14,276 nucleotides of DNA from Desulfobacteraceae bacterium (GTDB lineage: Bacteria > Desulfobacterota > DSM-4660 > Desulfatiglandales > HGW-15), in NCBI GenBank assembly GCA_003819975.1, contig RPPU01000042.1, positions 1-14,276 of the forward strand. Reading direction: 5' to 3'. Each line of letters opens with the position of its first letter. Position 1 is the stretch's first letter. The notes below the pieces were generated by a model. It was given only the letters and a program-made list of their open reading frames with translations. It had not been told where the DNA came from and made no database searches. A program made the translations under genes and the position numbers. Below are positions 13,669-14,276 of the stretch, piece after piece.

Positions 13669-13797
13669 ACGCACTTTTGTTCGTCGTGATTGAAACCGGT
13701 TGTTCCGCAGCGCGGCCCGGCCGGCACATTGGTCTCGCAGGCAATCGGCGCGGGATAATGCTTCAGTCCTCCCAAGCCGCTCAAGATAGGAGTGGGC
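13659..13797 (-). pseudogene. 3' fragment of an unidentified gene, cut by an inverted-repeat element
   Basis: A minus-strand open frame ends at TAA (13659-13661). It reads about 45 residues back to the inverted-repeat element beginning at 13798, running GLGGLKHYPAPIACETNVPA then GPRCGTTGFNHDEQKCVRK. It has a GC-rich third codon position, three regularly spaced cysteines and a terminator directly at its stop, all coding-like. There is no start codon or ribosome-binding site. The frame passes into the repeat arm and closes at a TGA (13827-13829), and no matching upstream part is visible beyond the element. I read it as the tail of a gene whose front was lost. The family is not recognised and a chance frame is possible. 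Confidence 0.35.
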
Positions 13798-13927
13798 GGG
13801 GTCAGGTCTTGAAATATCAGTTTTTCTCATAATCATTTCTATAATGCTTTCGATTTCAAGCGATGCTTTCTGAACATTCAATAATTTCAACAACAAATAA
13901 AAAACTGATAGTTCAAGACCTGACCCC
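13798..13927. mobile_element. 130-bp non-autonomous element bounded by 28-bp inverted repeats
   Basis: The left arm 13798-13825 begins GGGGTCAGGTCTTGAA and ends TATCAGTTTTT. The right arm 13900-13927 is its reverse complement with one mismatch (13814 against 13911). The 74-bp interior is AT-rich with no ORF. From memory, GGGGTCAGGTCTTGA-type sequences flank REP-associated IS200-like (Y1) transposase genes in many bacteria. This may be a transposase-less derivative mobilised in trans. No clear target-site duplication was seen. Confidence 0.7.
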
Positions 13928-13998
13928 CTATTCTGCGATTTCTGCTAAAATAAAGCTTTTATTTCGCTATGTCGGCGGAAATAACAAAGTTCCTCTTC

Positions 13999-14028
13999 AT
14001 CTGCGGCTATCTGCGGCCATCTGCGGTA
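13999..14028. repeat. 10-bp tandem repeat (ATCTGCGGNN x3)
   Basis: Three decamers begin ATCTGCGG at 13999, 14009 and 14019, followed by CT, CC and TA. This differs from the 7- and 8-bp families to the left. The rest of 13928-14103 holds no gene I can support. Confidence 0.75.
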
Positions 14029-14103
14029 AAAAACTTCCCCGTTTCCGGATTTATGTTCCAATAAGCTGATTTCATGGCATTCTATCCGGATAATAGAACT
14101 ACA

Positions 14104-14132
14104 AGGCCTTTCCGGTATCGTGAAAAAGGCCT
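14104..14132 (-). terminator. Hairpin, probable terminator of the right-edge gene
   Basis: AGGCCTTT (14104-14111) and AAAGGCCT (14125-14132) form a perfect 8-bp stem with a 13-nt loop. It begins 3 nt past the stop codon (14136-14138) of the minus-strand gene entering from the right. The trailing minus-strand sequence (TGTAGTTCTATT) is only modestly T-rich. Confidence 0.5.
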
Positions 14133-14135
14133 GTT

Positions 14136-14276
14136 TCAGTTCGGATACCCCGTCTCCCGGCGGCAGGTTTCACGGGCTTCGGCCTCTTCTTCTTCTGACG
14201 GAATGCCGCCGGGCCGCTCCAGTTCGAGGGCCAGGCACCGTTCGTATTCCGCCCGCAAGCGGGCTTCCAGCTCCCG
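14136..14276 (-). CDS. C-terminal 46 residues of an unidentified protein (partial at right edge)
   Basis: The minus strand is open from the right edge to TGA at 14136-14138. It reads RELEARLRAEYERCLALELE, then RPGGIPSEEEEAEARETCRR, then ETGYPN. Composition is strongly coding-like: GC-rich third positions and a charged amphipathic helix with Glu/Arg/Leu patterning and two cysteines. The immediately following hairpin supports a real gene end. Too little is visible to name a family. The charged helix suggests a coiled-coil or helical tail, and the gene body lies outside the window. Confidence 0.55.
   Translation of the reverse strand, partial: RELEARLRAEYERCLALELERPGGIPSEEEEAEARETCRRETGYPN

Noticed and set aside
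13600..13896. 98-codon minus-strand frame spanning the inverted-repeat element
   Set aside because: It crosses the repeat arm and two terminator-like hairpins in a frame with no family resemblance. The neighbouring frame ending at 13659 has better coding character.
13863..14069. 68-codon plus-strand frame
   Set aside because: It covers an inverted-repeat arm and the 10-bp tandem repeat, has no ribosome-binding site, and looks like chance.

Overview
The window reads as chromosomal DNA from an anaerobic-type Gram-negative bacterium, possibly Desulfobacterota or a similar lineage. That guess rests on the style of the thiolase, the GAF histidine kinase and the aminotransferase, on two sigma-54-type promoters, and on short-period intergenic repeats. 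It is not proven. Genes are of moderate GC and the larger intergenic gaps are strongly AT-rich. No rRNA, tRNA, CRISPR array or intact transposase was seen.

Left part (1-5.73 kb): housekeeping and signalling genes. An acetyl-CoA acetyltransferase (minus strand) is divergent from a fold-type-I aminotransferase (plus). An inverted pair of 7-bp repeat arrays follows. A soluble sensor histidine kinase with two GAF-like domains is then convergent with a cyclic-nucleotide-binding-domain protein that has no DNA-binding domain.

Centre (6.0-12.0 kb): the most interesting part. A 1008-residue protein on the minus strand has a helical N-terminus, about 540 residues of acidic low-complexity sequence, and a C-terminal FGE-sulfatase/SUMF1-fold domain that lacks the catalytic cysteines. 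Divergent from it is a three-gene run: an orphan ParA/MinD-like ATPase, a 130-residue unknown protein, and a winged-helix-like protein ending in two identically spaced Cys4 zinc ribbons and a very basic tail. Both directions are preceded by sequences with exact GG-N10-GC sigma-54 spacing, about 100 bp apart. This suggests one co-regulated module, possibly an undescribed ParA-driven positioning or nucleoid-associated system. No ParB gene and no complete parS site are visible.

Right part (12.0-14.28 kb): a repeat- and remnant-rich stretch. It holds tandem arrays of 7-, 8- and 10-bp units, a perfect 20-bp palindrome, a small two-helix membrane protein, a 32-codon relic resembling a zinc alcohol dehydrogenase N-terminus, and a vapBC-type toxin-antitoxin operon with its own terminator. 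The toxin has two altered active-site positions. Next come the 3' end of a decapitated gene that keeps its terminator, a 130-bp element bounded by 28-bp inverted repeats, and the 3' end of a further minus-strand gene entering from the right edge.
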